Below, in pieces: positions 1-12,032 of a DNA stretch of 64,000 bases. Within the stretch, counting starts at the first letter, position 1; the number at the start of each line of letters is the position of its first letter. The notes below the pieces were generated by a model. It did no database searches. It saw only the letters and a list, made by a program, of their open reading frames with translations, and had not been told where the DNA came from. A program made the position numbers and the translations under genes. The DNA comes from Caprella mutica (lineage: Eukaryota > Arthropoda > Malacostraca > Amphipoda > Caprellidae), in contig CANNZV010001822.1 in the NCBI GenBank assembly GCA_947561585.1, forward strand, positions 1 through 64,000. The letters run 5' to 3'.

Positions 1-916
1 CTTTCGCCCCTATGCCCAACTGCTACCATGGATTTGCACGTCACAACGGCTACGAGCCTCCACCCCAGTTTCCTGGGGCTTCACTCTCGCCAGGCATAGT
101 TCACTATCTTTCGGGTCATAGCATGCATGCTCCACGGTGCTCGCAAGACACACACAAGTGAGTGTCTATTGCGAGCCCGGGGCTTGCGAGACAACAGAGC
201 ACCTTAACACTGTCAGTCCATCAGCCCAGCAGCTCTTGCGAGCCGGCCAAATAAGACTTGGATCTGACGAAGCGCATGAATGCGCCTCGCCACCATCACT
301 TGCTTTCACTTTGCCTGCGGGTTTTGTGGGACCCTTAGACTTGCACACATGCTATACTCCTTGGCCCGTGTTTCGAGACGTGACCGATAGAGTCGGACAT
401 ATCACCTAGAGAAGAGGGAGGACCGCGGAGCTCGCCTCCTACAAAGAGGCCAAGACAAACCGCTTTGCGCACCTCCGAGTGAAGGATTGCCGCCTCCCTG
501 CTATCAACAGCTACGTCGCAGGAGGATCATACCAGAGTTAGGTGGTGACCTCCATGCACCCGAGTATCTCGGAGCACATGAAGGGAGCGCGTGACAGCAG
601 GTTGCACGAGACAAGAGACGCTATGCTCAAGTCACGGTGCTGACAACTCATACGCTCCACCATTCGGGTGACCTCGCAACGAGCTCGGTGGGCCATCAAG
701 GTACTGCTTGGACTGTGCACAGACAGGAGAGTGACGACCACACGCAGGAAGCCTCCCACAGAGATGATGTGAATTCTCTGAGAAGAAGAGGCCACCGGGT
801 GAATCGAGCACGCCCTGTCCGCAGTCCGGATACACACGAGGTGTCAGCACAGGGCCGTCCAGACGCCATTGGCTTATACTCTGAGCGGTTTCACGGTCTT
901 TTGACTCTCCGTTACG

Positions 917-960
<44 letters not shown>

Positions 961-1335
961 TCTGTGGATATATTTAGCCTTAGATCGAGTCTACGACCTG
1001 CTTAGCGCTGCATGTTCAAACAACGCGACTCTCAGGATGACAGCAATGCCCATAGCGACTTCTAACACGCACTCACACGGGTCTAACACCCTCCATGGAG
1101 TCTCACCGAATTAACGGCATAGAACCATTCGTGGCTGACTTAGCAGTGCGTGGTCGTAGGGTAAGCGCCGTGCATCCGTACGCAACATTCCGCCTCAGGC
1201 CAAGTGGCCCGGGAGGTTATGCGCTGGGCTCATTCCGTTTCGTTCGCCACTACTAAGGAAATCCCTGTTGGTTTCTTTTCCTCCGCTTACTGATATGCTT
1301 AAGTTTAGCGGGTAATCCCTCCTGATTCGAGGTGG
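1..1335 (-). rRNA. 28S rRNA, 5' part (partial)
   Basis: The reverse complement reads as the 5' end of large-subunit rRNA. The conserved stretch around AAGCATATCAGTAAGCGGAG (about 1287-1306) and AAAAGAAACCAACAGGGAT is present, as are later blocks such as the one at 1-120 (CTTTCGCCCCTATGCCC, GATTTGCACGTCA, AGGCATAGTTCACTATCTTT on the plus strand). The gene runs off the window at base 1. Many normally fixed positions differ, for example in the CGCTAAACTTAAGC block, so this is either a fast-evolving lineage or a decaying copy. Open frames inside it are rRNA shadows. Confidence 0.93.
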
Positions 1336-1934
1336 TGAGTTTTGTTGTGTGCAAGATGAAGACTGTTCATTATAGTCTACGCAACAATACACGCGCGCAC
1401 ACGCAAAAGGCCATCTCGCGTGGAGTGTGCACAATCACCTTCACGAGCTTCAAACGAGTTAGACGGAGAGTCACTGCATCTTCTCTCAGAGTATTAATCC
1501 AAGAGAGAGCGACAAAGAATTGTCTTACTCAGCTCATAAAGGCATAGCCACACACACACACGATAGACACACACAAAGATATTGCGCGAGCACGTATAGA
1601 GCGTAAACTAAGACCTCATTGCTTGCAGGCACTTGCGCTCTTACGTCTTCTTCTCTACAGAGAGAGTTGAGAAGACTTATCGAGCCCTGGCCTGTGATGA
1701 TAGCCACGAACCACTGGCCTGCAATGTGCGTAAACACAGAGGCACTCGGTCACGAGCAGATTAGTCAGAGAGGTAACTGATGTTACCTCGGATTTGTTTA
1801 GCAATTCTCCGCTTAGGGGAATGCTTTTCACCACACTCGAACAGAAGTGCCCCGTCAACTTTCGTGAGGCACGAGTTACTAACCGCTCCTTATCGTCTGT
1901 AACTGCGAGAGATGGAACTAATCTCGCAAGACTT
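1336..1934 (-). other. ITS2
   Basis: Spacer between the 28S 5' end and the divergent 5.8S. It contains short CA and GA runs and no conserved coding signal. The boundary with 5.8S is approximate because the 5.8S 3' part is hard to recognise. Confidence 0.7.
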
Positions 1935-2096
1935 ACGGAGTCGAGCTTTGGCTACAGGCGGCCAAACTTTTTTGACGGGGCGCAATATGCATTCGACATA
2001 GGAGAACTGTTTACCAGCAACGGCTAACAGCACTTCTCACAGCTCGCTATGGTCTTCATAGCTTCCACAGACCAAGTGATCCACCGCTCAGAGTTG
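1935..2096 (-). rRNA. 5.8S rRNA, strongly diverged
   Basis: The 5' end is clear: the reverse complement starts AACTCTGAGCGGTGGATCAC. Downstream, the almost universal core GATGAAGAACGCAGC reads TATGAAGACCATAGC, and the segment before GAATGCATATTGCG is only loosely alignable to animal 5.8S. Such change in the part that pairs with 28S suggests a pseudogene or an exceptionally derived organism. The 3' boundary is approximate. Confidence 0.7.
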
Positions 2097-2330
2097 TTAT
2101 ATTGGTTTGATCGTAAGAGAGTGCTCTCGCTAAAGAGACTCTCAAGATGTACTTTAGATACGTAAATTCATATTCACTGAGCACTGTTTATTTGTATTCG
2201 TCCGGACTCGAGAGACCACGGCCACGAATATAACCACCTTCATCAACGTGTCTATCGTCTCTTTCTCTCCCTCTCTAGTGAAAGAGAGTGAGTGAGTGAG
2301 AGAGAGACACTTTGTTGTGTTTTGATTCGA
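2097..2330 (-). other. ITS1
   Basis: Spacer between 5.8S and 18S, with a GAGTGAGTGAGAGAGAG run near 2286-2308. It is very short for an animal ITS1 (about 234 bp). Confidence 0.7.
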
Positions 2331-2388
<58 letters not shown>

Positions 2389-2470
2389 AGTGCACCAGTT
2401 CGGACCTCTTTCAGTCATGATACCGCCTTTGAGGGGCGGCTCTGCCAGTCCAAGGCTCTCACTGGAACAC

Positions 2471-2514
<44 letters not shown>
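2331..2514 (-). rRNA. 18S rRNA, 3' end only (truncated)
   Basis: The reverse complement ends with the canonical GTAGGTGAACCTGCGGAAGG followed by ATCATTA, and contains TGTACACACCGCCCGTCGCT. Recognisable 18S stops at 2514 (CAAAGGGCAGGGAC on the plus strand). The rest of the 1.8-kb gene is missing, and the next recognisable feature is a repeat array (2521-2580). The unit is therefore broken on its 18S side. Confidence 0.95.
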
Positions 2515-2515
<1 letters not shown>

Positions 2516-2520
2516 CAGTC

Positions 2521-2580
2521 ATACCGGGGGGGCTCTTGACCGGGGGGGCTTATGACCGGGGGGGCTTATGACCTACACCC
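2521..2580 (-). repeat. Solo terminal word array (GGTCATAAGCCCCCCC)
   Basis: Three units of about 17 bp. On the minus strand they follow GGGTGTA and read GGTCATAAGCCCCCCC, the same again, then GGTCAAGAGCCCCCCC. The outer end (GGGTGTAGGTCAT) closely resembles the end of the element at 62196-63120 (GGGTCTAGGTCAATTG). The polarity places the element interior to the left, where only rDNA is found. It is thus a transposon end fused to rDNA. Confidence 0.75.
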
Positions 2581-2865
2581 ATGTCATTTACCATATTACA
2601 ACCACATGTTAATTACCATTTCAGTAACAAATTTCAACAATAATAGGCTAGTCAATCTAAGCTCAAAATAGGGTCAACCCGGACATAATTTGAAAAAAGA
2701 CAAGTTTGGTACCATTAGAAGCGCAATTTTAAGTACTCCAACCATGTGAAAATCCGCCGAAATCCTGTTTAAGCAAAATAATTATTTGAATTTGAATGAG
2801 GGGCTTTGTCTTTGGATGATTTTACTAGATTTTTAAACTACTTGACAATTTCTAACTAGCCTTAA

Positions 2866-3439
2866 AGGTCCCCTCCAAGCAAATATTTTTATTGCTTTAT
2901 TTAGCGAGGCTAATGTTCCTTATCATTTTGCTGCAAACCGCATCGAATTTAGTAGCGTATTTTTAATTTCATATGCTTTTAAAGATTTTTAAAATCAAAA
3001 CTCTACAAAACCTATTTTACTTACGACTTACTAATTTAATAAATTTTCAGCCTGAAGAAAAAGAATGTACACCATTTGTTTTGATTGTCAACTAGGTATT
3101 AGGTTTAATAAATCCATTTAATATTCGTGTAAAGGTATAAAATTGAAGGAAATTATAATAGAAACATTTATATACTTTAATATTAATATCTAATTAATAT
3201 CTAAAATAATTTAAATAAAGGCCGAAAACGCATGGTTTGTTTATAAGATTCAAATTTTTAATCAAAACAAAGAGTGTACAGTCTTCTTCTTGAGCATCAG
3301 ATTAGTGATTCGCTCAATTGTTGTTCACAGAGTATTAAAAAACCAAATTGTATCTAGTTTGCAGAATAATGATCGTAGACCTTAGTTCTATTATACTATG
3401 TAATAAACTCATTTTTTTCCCGGAGCCTGAAGAGGACCT
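2866..3439. mobile_element. MITE with TTAA target duplication
   Basis: The ends AGGTCCCCTC and the inverse of GAGGACCT are flanked by TTAA on both sides (2862-2865 and 3440-3443). Removing the element restores continuity of the foldback arm that surrounds it, which supports the boundaries. A TTAA duplication is typical of piggyBac-type movement. There is no coding content. Confidence 0.7.
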
Positions 3440-5212
3440 TTAACTTCTGATGTATTTGTACTTGTCACTTAATTTTTTGTTTATTATCTTGGTATTAAAT
3501 TTGTTTTCTCATTTTCGAAATAGAAATTAAAAACAACTATTTATCAGGTGGTGTGAAAATTTAAAAGAATCGTGTATATAATTGTTTAAAAACGTAATTT
3601 TTCGTTATTTTTTGAACAGTAATTTGTTTAAATCTTTTAAATTTCTTCTATTATGACATTATCATGTTATACATTATGGTCCTATAATTTAAGTACAATT
3701 TCATTTCTAAGGCTCTACAAAATTTAAAATAGCGAAACAATACTGTTAAGTTCAGTTTCTTTAAACACAATATTTTCCATTAGAAATAAGAATTAAACGC
3801 TAGAAAAATCGTAGCCCCGGCAGCTGATCTGGCCTCAACCGCGGAATCATTGAGGTGTTTCTCGGCAAATGTGTCAACACATGAGTAGTTCACTTCCAAA
3901 TCAGACTCTTTTCATTCATGCAAGGGAACACAATAATACCATCTGCGCATTTACTATCCCCCTGTCAAGTCAACAAGGCTCAAGCACTGAAAGGAATCCT
4001 GCTCTCTGCAAAACCCGTTTTACAACGTCATTCATTGCCGCATGTCTTCGGTGATGGCCAGAACTGTACCTACAAGATAGGTCATGCAATCCTCTGACAT
4101 CCATCCCGCTACCACAATGGCAAAAACGAGGTTAACAAACTCTGACACTCACCTTAAGAGCATTGGCTACGTACCCTCAGGACCTCTAAATGAAGCTGTG
4201 TACCTAAGTAACCTAATGACGGTATGGGAATTGCATTCAACCACTCTCCAGTTTCTTTAAGAAATGCAGATAACAGTCGTGCTCTAGCCACCTGAGAGGG
4301 TCTAGCCAACAGACTCGCCATTAACGAATGAGCCCGTGGTGTATCCCATTCTTTTTGACTGGACTCATGAACTGGTACCGGGAAATCAGCCTGTACACCC
4401 TTCCTCCATGTCCCAACTGCATTCGTAAACTCTCCGACATCAACTACATTATTACTAGAAAGAAAAATTCAACCAAATCACTCACAGAATACATTGAAGA
4501 CACAAATGTATGTAAGACAATGTCTCATCTATCCTACAACCCAGTCCACCAAGGCTAACCAGTAGAGTTACCTCTACAACTCCAGAATCAGCTGGGGTTG
4601 GTCACACTGGCAACGGCAGATCTAAGATATTCGTCAAAACAGCTAAGCTCGACTACGTGATTGTAAACTGGAGAAGCCTGCAGAACATATTGGCTTTGGA
4701 ATAGAGAAAACGTTCTCAACAAAAAGAAGGCTTATTATCCACCACCCACAACCGAGAGACCATTAGGTACAGATCTTCTTTTCTCCTTTAAATCTCGGCA
4801 GGAATTCCAATGTCACTTAAAAGGCGCTCCCAACAAAGATAAATTGTCCTCATTTACTACCCTGACATAAAGAAGCACTTTCCCGGACATCAATTCTGTT
4901 TCACCAGGTCAGCACACATTTTTCGCTATTAACTTCAAGACCAACCAATTTATTAAGATTGTTACATTCTCCAGAACTCTCTCCGGTGCATCTCCCAGGG
5001 CTGCGTGGTTCAGATACAAAAATTGAACTCTGACTCAATACTGGGAGCCACCTCGTCTATTCTTTTTCAGACATAGCTGGTTCAAAAATGTCCCCCACCG
5101 ATCTCAGCACTTCTTCATCAAAAGCAAAAGCTGAAGGCTAAGAGTAAGCTTGCCATAGGAGTCTACATAACTCTGGCACACGGTTAAGAATAACAGTAAG
5201 GAGGGTTGTCGG

Positions 5213-6107
5213 GGGAGCGATTTAAAACTTAACATTCAATTCAAAAAACTAACTTCTCATATTTCCATCCTAATTATAGTTATCCTTCCAATATAAAATA
5301 CATCTTACATATATAACTTTCAGTAATAAAGCGCCATCTGTTGGCCATATTATATTTTGTAATACATATGAAATGTGAGTCGGCCTATCAATAGTTGGTC
5401 CCCTCTATCGTCAACCTGTGTGTTTATAGTCTACTCTCCGCGTGCAATTATAGGGTAGTTCATTTTTTCAGTAAGCATAAACATTTGATAAGAGTTTTTC
5501 GGCCATCCTATCACGGCATTAGTGTTCATTTAAAACTATTATATTAACTTCATTATTTGCTGTGTCAATTTTTGTAGTCTGTTATCTACACAGATCCAAT
5601 GCTATAATTTTTGATAACTAGCTACTAGCTAGCTAGCTTTAAAACTCAGATAGTATTTAACCAACTTAGGTCAAACTTTAAATTTCCCGTATTTTTCTTC
5701 AGATCTATCTATTTACAATAATTACAGTGTTTATCAACCAATTAAGTTACGTGTTCCACAATCCCATAATAATTACTTCAAAACCAAGTGAGTTAACATG
5801 TTTATATAGTTTATATTTTAGTCTTTATAAATGCTTTTATGGTTTGGTGATGTAACCCAAATATTGATTTCTTTAGTCCATATATGTAGCCATGTGAAAA
5901 ATCTTTAATAATTCTCTGTGTAAAATCTTTAATAATTCTCTGTTTAAAATCTTTAATAATTCTCAGTTTAAAATCTTTAATAATTCTGTAGTTCAAATTT
6001 AGCCATGTTTAAATATTTCTAGATTATAATTTTGCTGTTATTAATTTGCAGATCACCAATAAAAAAACAAAGTCGAGGCACTCTGTTTCATAAACCCTAA
6101 GAATCGG
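5213..6107. mobile_element. Insertion inside LINE R
   Basis: Comparison with the second LINE R copy at the window end shows that about 890 bp here have no counterpart; LINE sequence stops at GGAGGGT (5212) and resumes with GGTGTCTCGCC (6107). The insert carries four tandem copies of an AAAATCTTTAATAATTCT-type unit of about 25 bp (5898-5983). No termini or coding were recognised. Confidence 0.6.
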
Positions 6108-6572
6108 GACTAGGGTGTCTCGCCTAAGGCTATTGAAGGCGTTTTTCACATCCACCTTGAGAAACGCTCTTCTATGATTACAGTTACTCAAGTATCGTCT
6201 AGCAGAATTTACGGCAGCTTCACAGTCATCCTTCGTAGACAAACAAAGCTGAACCGGTCTCAATTCGCTACCAAAAGTGTGATAAGGGGCACGCACCAAC
6301 TTTGACAGCCAACCTCCGCAAGGTGTTACAACTGCTATAGGTTTGATGCCACCATCCTTCTTAACTAATGTACACAATGTGGCTCCATAAAAAGTTGACA
6401 CAGCAAAATCAGAAACTTTTCCTCTTAAAATTGCATTCACAAAATCTGTCAGAGTGGTCATAAGACGTACTCTGGTCTCTGTAGAAAAATAGGACAATAG
6501 CGTCTGTCTCGAAACTAACTGCCGAGTGAAACACAGTGCATGTGACAGACTCTTTTTATTAGTGATCTGCAA
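6024..6572 (-). pseudogene. Non-LTR reverse transcriptase fragment
   Basis: A 182-aa open frame of which residues about 20-170 look like an RT N-terminal half: CTLVKKDGGIKPIAV, then SELRPVQLCLSTKDDCEAAV, then RRAFLKVDVKNAFNSLRRDT, where the DVKNAFN motif holds the first catalytic Asp. The YxDD part is absent. The coding piece is bracketed by an 18-bp inverted pair, GCAGATCACYAATAAAAA (6049-6066 and 6553-6570). It is a broken part of LINE R. Confidence 0.8.
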
Positions 6573-7748
6573 TAGTAGACATAAAGATACATGAATATTT
6601 ATCTAATATACAATGAAGCATTAAAATATTATGGTATCTGATTAAAATTCAAACCTATATATGAAATGAACAAGAGTATCAATCTTACTTTGGGTATTTG
6701 GGCTTGGTACGTAAACTGAATTAAGGATATGTGCATGAAGTGCTGTGTAATTGTTAAATAAGAGGATATTTGGAACTGTGAATATAGAAGACGAAATTAA
6801 CATCCTAGTGGATAATTATAACAGAATTAGCGAAAATAACTAAAGTGCAATGTAACGGAAATAGGGTCCATGAGGTTTTAATTGAGAGCGAGAAAACTAG
6901 TTAGGAAAAGATGTTAGAAGAAATACAAGAAACTGTGAGATAGTAGCAAATAGTCAGAAAGCAATAAATAGAAATAGTCAGAAAAGCGATAGAGGAAGTT
7001 AAATACAAGGGACTCTGAAGAGACAGTCAAATAGGAAAGTGGCTCTCCAAGCAAAAGAGGGACAGATGAAAGTAAGTTGGTAGGTGACTAATTTCATAGG
7101 TGATATTAATGAGTGAAAATAGAGAAAAGAATAATTATTAATATTGAAAATGCTATAGGAAACTAAATGTTAAAACAGAAAATGGGTAACATTCAGAGAA
7201 ATAAACTAGTGAAATCTATTAAACTAATAATGATAAGAGGAATGAGATCTAGCGATGACACATGTAGACTGATAAATTTAATAGTTTTGACGGCTTCAAA
7301 AGCCAGCTACAATTCTAAGATAAGAGGTATTTAAAGCTTATCACCGACTATGGGTAAGTGAATAGTATTTAGCTACCTATTAGAATGTTACTATTATGCA
7401 AATATAGAATTCGCGAATAAATGTTGTACATTCATCACAGCGTCATCAAATGACCTGGCCTGAGGCCAACAGGTCCTCATGCAGAACCAGGACGGAAAGA
7501 ATTAACAGTCTTCTTAACCTCCACATCCAATACACCTCAAATCTCTGACAGTCTATTCGATTCGTTGGACCAGTCCCTTCAAAGATGACAGCTCTAGAAC
7601 TGCTCCACTTACGTCACCATCTGCGAACTTAGCTGCCAATCTTTTCTTTTGTAATTTTCTTATCACTTTTTTTTATAATTTATCATTGTCTGAAGCGTGT
7701 CGATTGTGAGCTACTAGGACAATGGGTTCAGGCAGCGTAGGTATGGAG
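6573..7748. other. Unassigned stretch between LINE R pieces
   Basis: Bases 6573-7430 are AT-rich with no recognisable gene. Bases 7440-7700 have the higher GC of LINE R (for example GACCTGGCCTGAGGCCAACA) and are probably a degraded continuation of it. No repeats or termini were noticed. Confidence 0.4.
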
Positions 7749-8252
7749 TCAGTCTCTAAAAAATTGGGCCACCTGCCGATTGATTTTAGTAGCAAGAGAA
7801 ACATTTGCGAGCTTCCTTACTGCCATATGAGCACTGCAGCCCCAGTAGCAGAAGCCCATAAGCCTTGTCCATACTAACTGGCTCTTCTGCGTTAGAGCCT
7901 CCTGCAATAACCGTTGGAGGGCTTCCGTCACAGCTAGTACAGCTTCATTGGGAAACGTATTTAGGACTCTCATCCTGCTACGACAGCCACCAATATACAA
8001 TTCCAAATTCACCAGCTGATTGGACCGCTCCTGGGGGTCGTCGATTGTACCCCGCCCTCGACATGTCACACAAGCCCATCTGAAAATAGCAGATGCCTGT
8101 GCCTTGGTCAGACTTACACACGACCTGTGGAACCATCCAGAACACAGTGCAAATTTAACTCGTTTCTTACGGTTATTGCATGTGCCACCGACAATATCCT
8201 CACTCTCAATCAAGAAAATAAAAATAGGTATATCAGCGGTCTGACAGGCCAA
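7749..8252 (-). pseudogene. LINE R N-terminal PHD-like zinc finger region
   Basis: A 167-aa frame with Cys/His spacing like a PHD finger: a CxxxxR start, CSGWFHRSC, then WACVTC. Such fingers occur near the N terminus of some non-LTR ORFs. It lies upstream, in the minus sense, of the RT fragment. The rest of the frame is unrecognised, and the endonuclease region expected between finger and RT is not recognisable. Confidence 0.65.
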
Positions 8253-9578
8253 ACAGAAAAAATGCCCCCAGCATTCTCTAGAGTGCCCGCGAGGTCATTA
8301 TCCTCATTGCTCAGTAACTATTTCGGTCTTTTTGAGATCATTCTCTATTTCGGCTTCTTTGCAAAGCTTTGCAAACATTAGCAAGGTTTCCTTGGCTTTT
8401 GTTCCAACAGTAACAGACAATCCTTCCTTCTGTTCTTTACTAATTAAGCATTCATCCATCTCTTAGTTATAACTACCTCATTCTAATATTCCTAGAAATA
8501 AAACACATTTACACGAATTAACAAACTAATTACTGCTCAAAAATAGCAAAAAACGATATTTTTTTAGCCTAGAGCACATTTTATTAATTCCCCCCCCTCC
8601 CCCGTATCAAATTAATTACCAATAGATCAGGAGTTAAGGCAAGTTAGAAATTTTGTTGAACTTTCAAATTTCTAGTAAAATCATCCAAAAACATTTTAAG
8701 TGCCCCTCATTCAAATTCAAATATTTTTTTTGCTCAATCAGGATCTCGGTGGATTTTCACATGATTGGAGTACTTGAAATTGCGTTTCTAATGGTACCAA
8801 ACTTGTCTTTTTTCAAATTATGTCCGGGTTGAACCCTAACTTGACTACACTATAAGTTCAAACACAATGTAACCACATGTCAATTACTATTTTAATAACA
8901 GTTGTTAACCATATATAATTTACCGCATTATATCCACATGCCAATTACCATATAAATAACAGATGTTAACCATCGCATGGTACATTATAAAATTTAATTG
9001 ATTAACTTAAATAAACTCTTTGCAAATAATTGCCGACATTACTTTACTTTTCGTTCATGGATTAGGGAACGTAAATTATCGTTAGTTTACTTCAAATGGT
9101 TCAATTTTTAGTTATAGAATGTTATACAATTTTCATATGTATATCATACAATTACTATAAAATTTGAAAATATTTTTTATTATTTTATAATTATGAATTT
9201 TTTTCTTTAATTTAAATTTATATTATTTCTTAAATTACGTATTTGTTTAGCTATACTAATAGTTCGAACAACAACATAACTGTAAATGCTACACCTGTTT
9301 GAAAAATGAAAATGTACCACATATAATTATACAATAATGTCTATACACAGAGAGAAAAAAGTACAACCCATGTGGTCATATCTAATGGGTCATCAATTTA
9401 TGCTTTGATCAATTCATTACGTGAGTTGGTTGGACTTTATTCATGTTTTCACGTTAGTTTACTTAGTTAGTTTACACAGCACGCCATGACGTGGTGTGTC
9501 ATCAAACTTTAGTTAATTCAATTCATTTTATGGATTGAATCAACTTACTACAATGCATTAGTAACTGATTCGCAGAAT

Positions 9579-10854
9579 GTGGCATCACTGTTCAATGAAT
9601 ATTTTTCTTCCATTGGTTCACGGATTGGTAGTTCGGTAGGTGATACAACTGTAAATTATAGACAGTACCTGACTGGAAATTATTTACATTTATTTTTTAT
9701 TAGCCCTGTGTCTTCCGAGTCTGTCCATAAAATTATCAATAGTTTGAAGATTAAATCCTGTCATTTGAATGAGATCCCTATTTTTGTACTCAGTTCACTT
9801 AGTGATCTTTTGTCTCCTATACTTGCGTCTTTAATCAATATTTCATTTGTAAGTGGACAATTTCCTAAGTTCTTAAAGACTGCTAGAGTTGTGCCCATAT
9901 TTAAGGACGGTGATTCTCTGAGTGTTAATAACTATAGGCCCATCTCGATTCTTAGTAATTTTTCTAAAATTTATGAAGGAACTGTTCACTCGCAACTCCT
10001 AGGCTATTTGGATAGTCGTAATATCTTTTTTAAACACCAGTATGGATTCCGTCCGGGTAAGTGTACATCTCAGGCTGTTCTGAACTTGTTACATAAAATT
10101 TATGATTCACTGGACAGTGGTAATTTATTCTTTACAATGTTTCTTGACTTATAAAAAGCATTTGACTGTGTATCCCACGAAATTTTGTTAGATAAATTGT
10201 ATTTCTATGGTATCAGCGGCATCCCCCATGAATGGTTCCGTTCTTACTTGAGTGAACGTAAGCAGTATGCATGCATAGATGATATTACTTCTAGTTATGA
10301 AAATATTACATGTGGGGTGCCTCAGGGAAGTATACTTGGTCCTTTGTTGTTTCTTGTTTATGTCAATGATTTTCCTAATTGTAATGCCAATCTTGATTAT
10401 TTTCTATTTGCGGATGACACATCCATATCATTTAAATTCCCAAGGCAAAGTGTGAATATTGTTCATATTCAAATCAATGATCATCTGAGTTCTGTGTCAA
10501 AATGGCTAAATGCCAATAGATTGAAATTGAACATTGATAAAAACAAAGTATATGGTATTTTCGTACAGGAATAATTTCACTCTACAGTCAATAAAACTTG
10601 ATGCAACTGATATTGGATGTGTGGGTTCGATTAAGTATTTTGGTCTCATATTTGACAATAACCTGAATTTCGGTCCCCATGTTAATATGATGTCTAAAAT
10701 AGGTAGATATTTACCCCGTAGTGTTCTTCTTAAAATCTATTATTCTATTGTTCATCCTTATCTAAATTATTGTATAATAGCCTGGTATGCTGCACCTAAA
10801 CGTATCACTAACAGTTTATTTATCCACCAAAAAAAGGGCTATCAGAGTGATCAT
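9579..10854 (+). pseudogene. LINE reverse transcriptase pseudogene (5' portion)
   Basis: RT motifs are in order: ARVVPIFKDGD, NNYRPISILSNFSKIYE, QYGFRPGKCTSQAV, KAFDCVSHE, CGVPQGSILGPLLFLVYVND, then FADDTSI with the catalytic Asp pair, and NRLKLNIDK. It is broken by an in-frame TAA at 10152 (just before KAFDCVSHE), a frameshift near 10540 and another near 10832, then interrupted at 10855. The C-terminal continuation lies at 14224-14579 in two frames and ends LKKSLLDS. It cannot be functional. Confidence 0.9.
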
Positions 10855-11039
10855 GCACAGAGAAAAAAGTTTACTCATATTTAATGGGTCAACAATTTAT
10901 GCTTTGAATCAATTTATTACGTGAGTTGGTTTGACTATAATCATGTTTTCATGTGTGTCAAAACAACTATGACGTGTGTGTCACCAAACATAGTTAATTC
11001 AAATCATTTTATGGATTGAATCAACTTACTATGAGAGTT

Positions 11040-11450
11040 GGAGTTACATTTTGGGAGTTTAGACATATGTTAAAACAACTAGGACATAGTGTGTTGAAGT
11101 AACTCACAAAGATTGTCAATTCAATGTATCTGGTGTATGAATTAACTTACTATGAGAGTTGACGCTACTTTTTTAAGTTTAGGTGCGAGTTAAATCAACT
11201 ATGACATAGTGTGTTATAGTAACCCACAAAGACTGTTAATCCAATGTATTCTGCAGTTTATGAATTAACTTACTATGAGAGTTGGCGCTACCTTTTTGTA
11301 AGTTTAGGTAAGAGTTAAAACAACTATGACATAGTGTGATAATGTAACCCACAAAGACTGTTAATCTTATTTATCTGGTGTATAAATTAACTTACTATGA
11401 GAGTTAGTGCTACTTTTTTTTAAGTTTAGGTGTGAGTTCAATCAAATGAG
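11040..11450 (+). repeat. ~115-bp tandem repeats in C element
   Basis: About four units built on AACTATGACATAGTGTG, ACCCACAAAGACTGTTAATC and TTAACTTACTATGAGAGTTG. The same array is inverted at 39940-40330, and single units flank the LINE in the outer copy (14806-14960). Confidence 0.85.
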
Positions 11451-11867
11451 TAAGTGGCAACTTATGCTTTCCTCAAAGCTAATTTATTCGCATAACACTT
11501 TTCAGTTCAAATCTTGTTTCAAGTGTGTTACGTGTTGAATGTGAACGCTCCTCAATACCATTTTAGTTCAAGTGCAAACAATAGCGTTATATGCATTAAA
11601 TAGTATTATCGCTGCCGATCGATTATTAATTATTAATTAATTCCATTAATAAATTGATAAATGTCTGCCTAAATATGCTAAAATATTGGTGATTGATAGT
11701 TTGGTGGCTTGATATAGGTAGTTATTTGAAGAGCTGATTATCAGTATATAACTTTTATAATAATAAATTTTGATTACTGCCTTCCAGTTTGTAAACTGAT
11801 ATCCAAACTAATTTCCCTATATTATTATTATATGTTATCATAGGCAGTTACTGCGCTGTCCTCAGAA

Positions 11868-12032
11868 TAGGGTAAGTTCCAAATTATCAGGCGATTTCAA
11901 ATTTTCGGTCACGTATGAAATATAGTATATAGCTACCTAATAGCTAATTAAAATAAAATTTAATTTAATATAGTTTTTCTTACGCGACCGAAAATGTGGA
12001 GCCGTCCGATATTTCGGAACTTATCCTAGTAT
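11868..12032. mobile_element. Small MITE inside C element
   Basis: Inverted ends GGTAAGTTCCAAATTATC and the reverse of GATATTTCGGAACTTATCC, each followed inward by ATTTTCGGTCRCG. The equivalent copy is at about 39328-39487 in the other C element. A similar sequence lies inside the MITE at 58542-59325 (about 58930-59110). Confidence 0.6.

Larger units (their letters stand above)
3805..8300 (-). mobile_element. Non-LTR retrotransposon (LINE 'R'), decayed
   Basis: The minus strand carries, in order, a PHD-like finger region (8252-7749), a reverse transcriptase piece (6572-6110) and a 3' domain (5212-3850). A second copy at 63121-64000 matches 4321-5212 and then runs directly into 6108-6270, so the bases between are a later insertion. 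The RT motif KKDGGIKPIAV and the downstream domain resemble a non-LTR family common in invertebrates. I am not sure of the clade. Many stops and frameshifts. Confidence 0.8.
2671..8835. mobile_element. Foldback element with ~240-bp inverted arms
   Basis: Bases 2671-2865 plus 3440-3480 are the inverted counterpart of 8598-8835. Examples are GGTCAACCCGGACATAATTT on the left and AAATTATGTCCGGGTTGAACC on the right. The left arm is split by a TTAA MITE at 2866-3439. The interior is mostly an old minus-strand non-LTR element. Outside the arms, both flanks carry direct copies of an ACCACATGTTAATTACC-like repeat (about 2600 and 8872). No transposase was recognised, so the class is unknown. Confidence 0.75.

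Noticed and set aside
137..2027. Several open frames of 60-120 aa at the window start
   Set aside because: They lie inside 28S, ITS and 5.8S sequence recognised on the minus strand.
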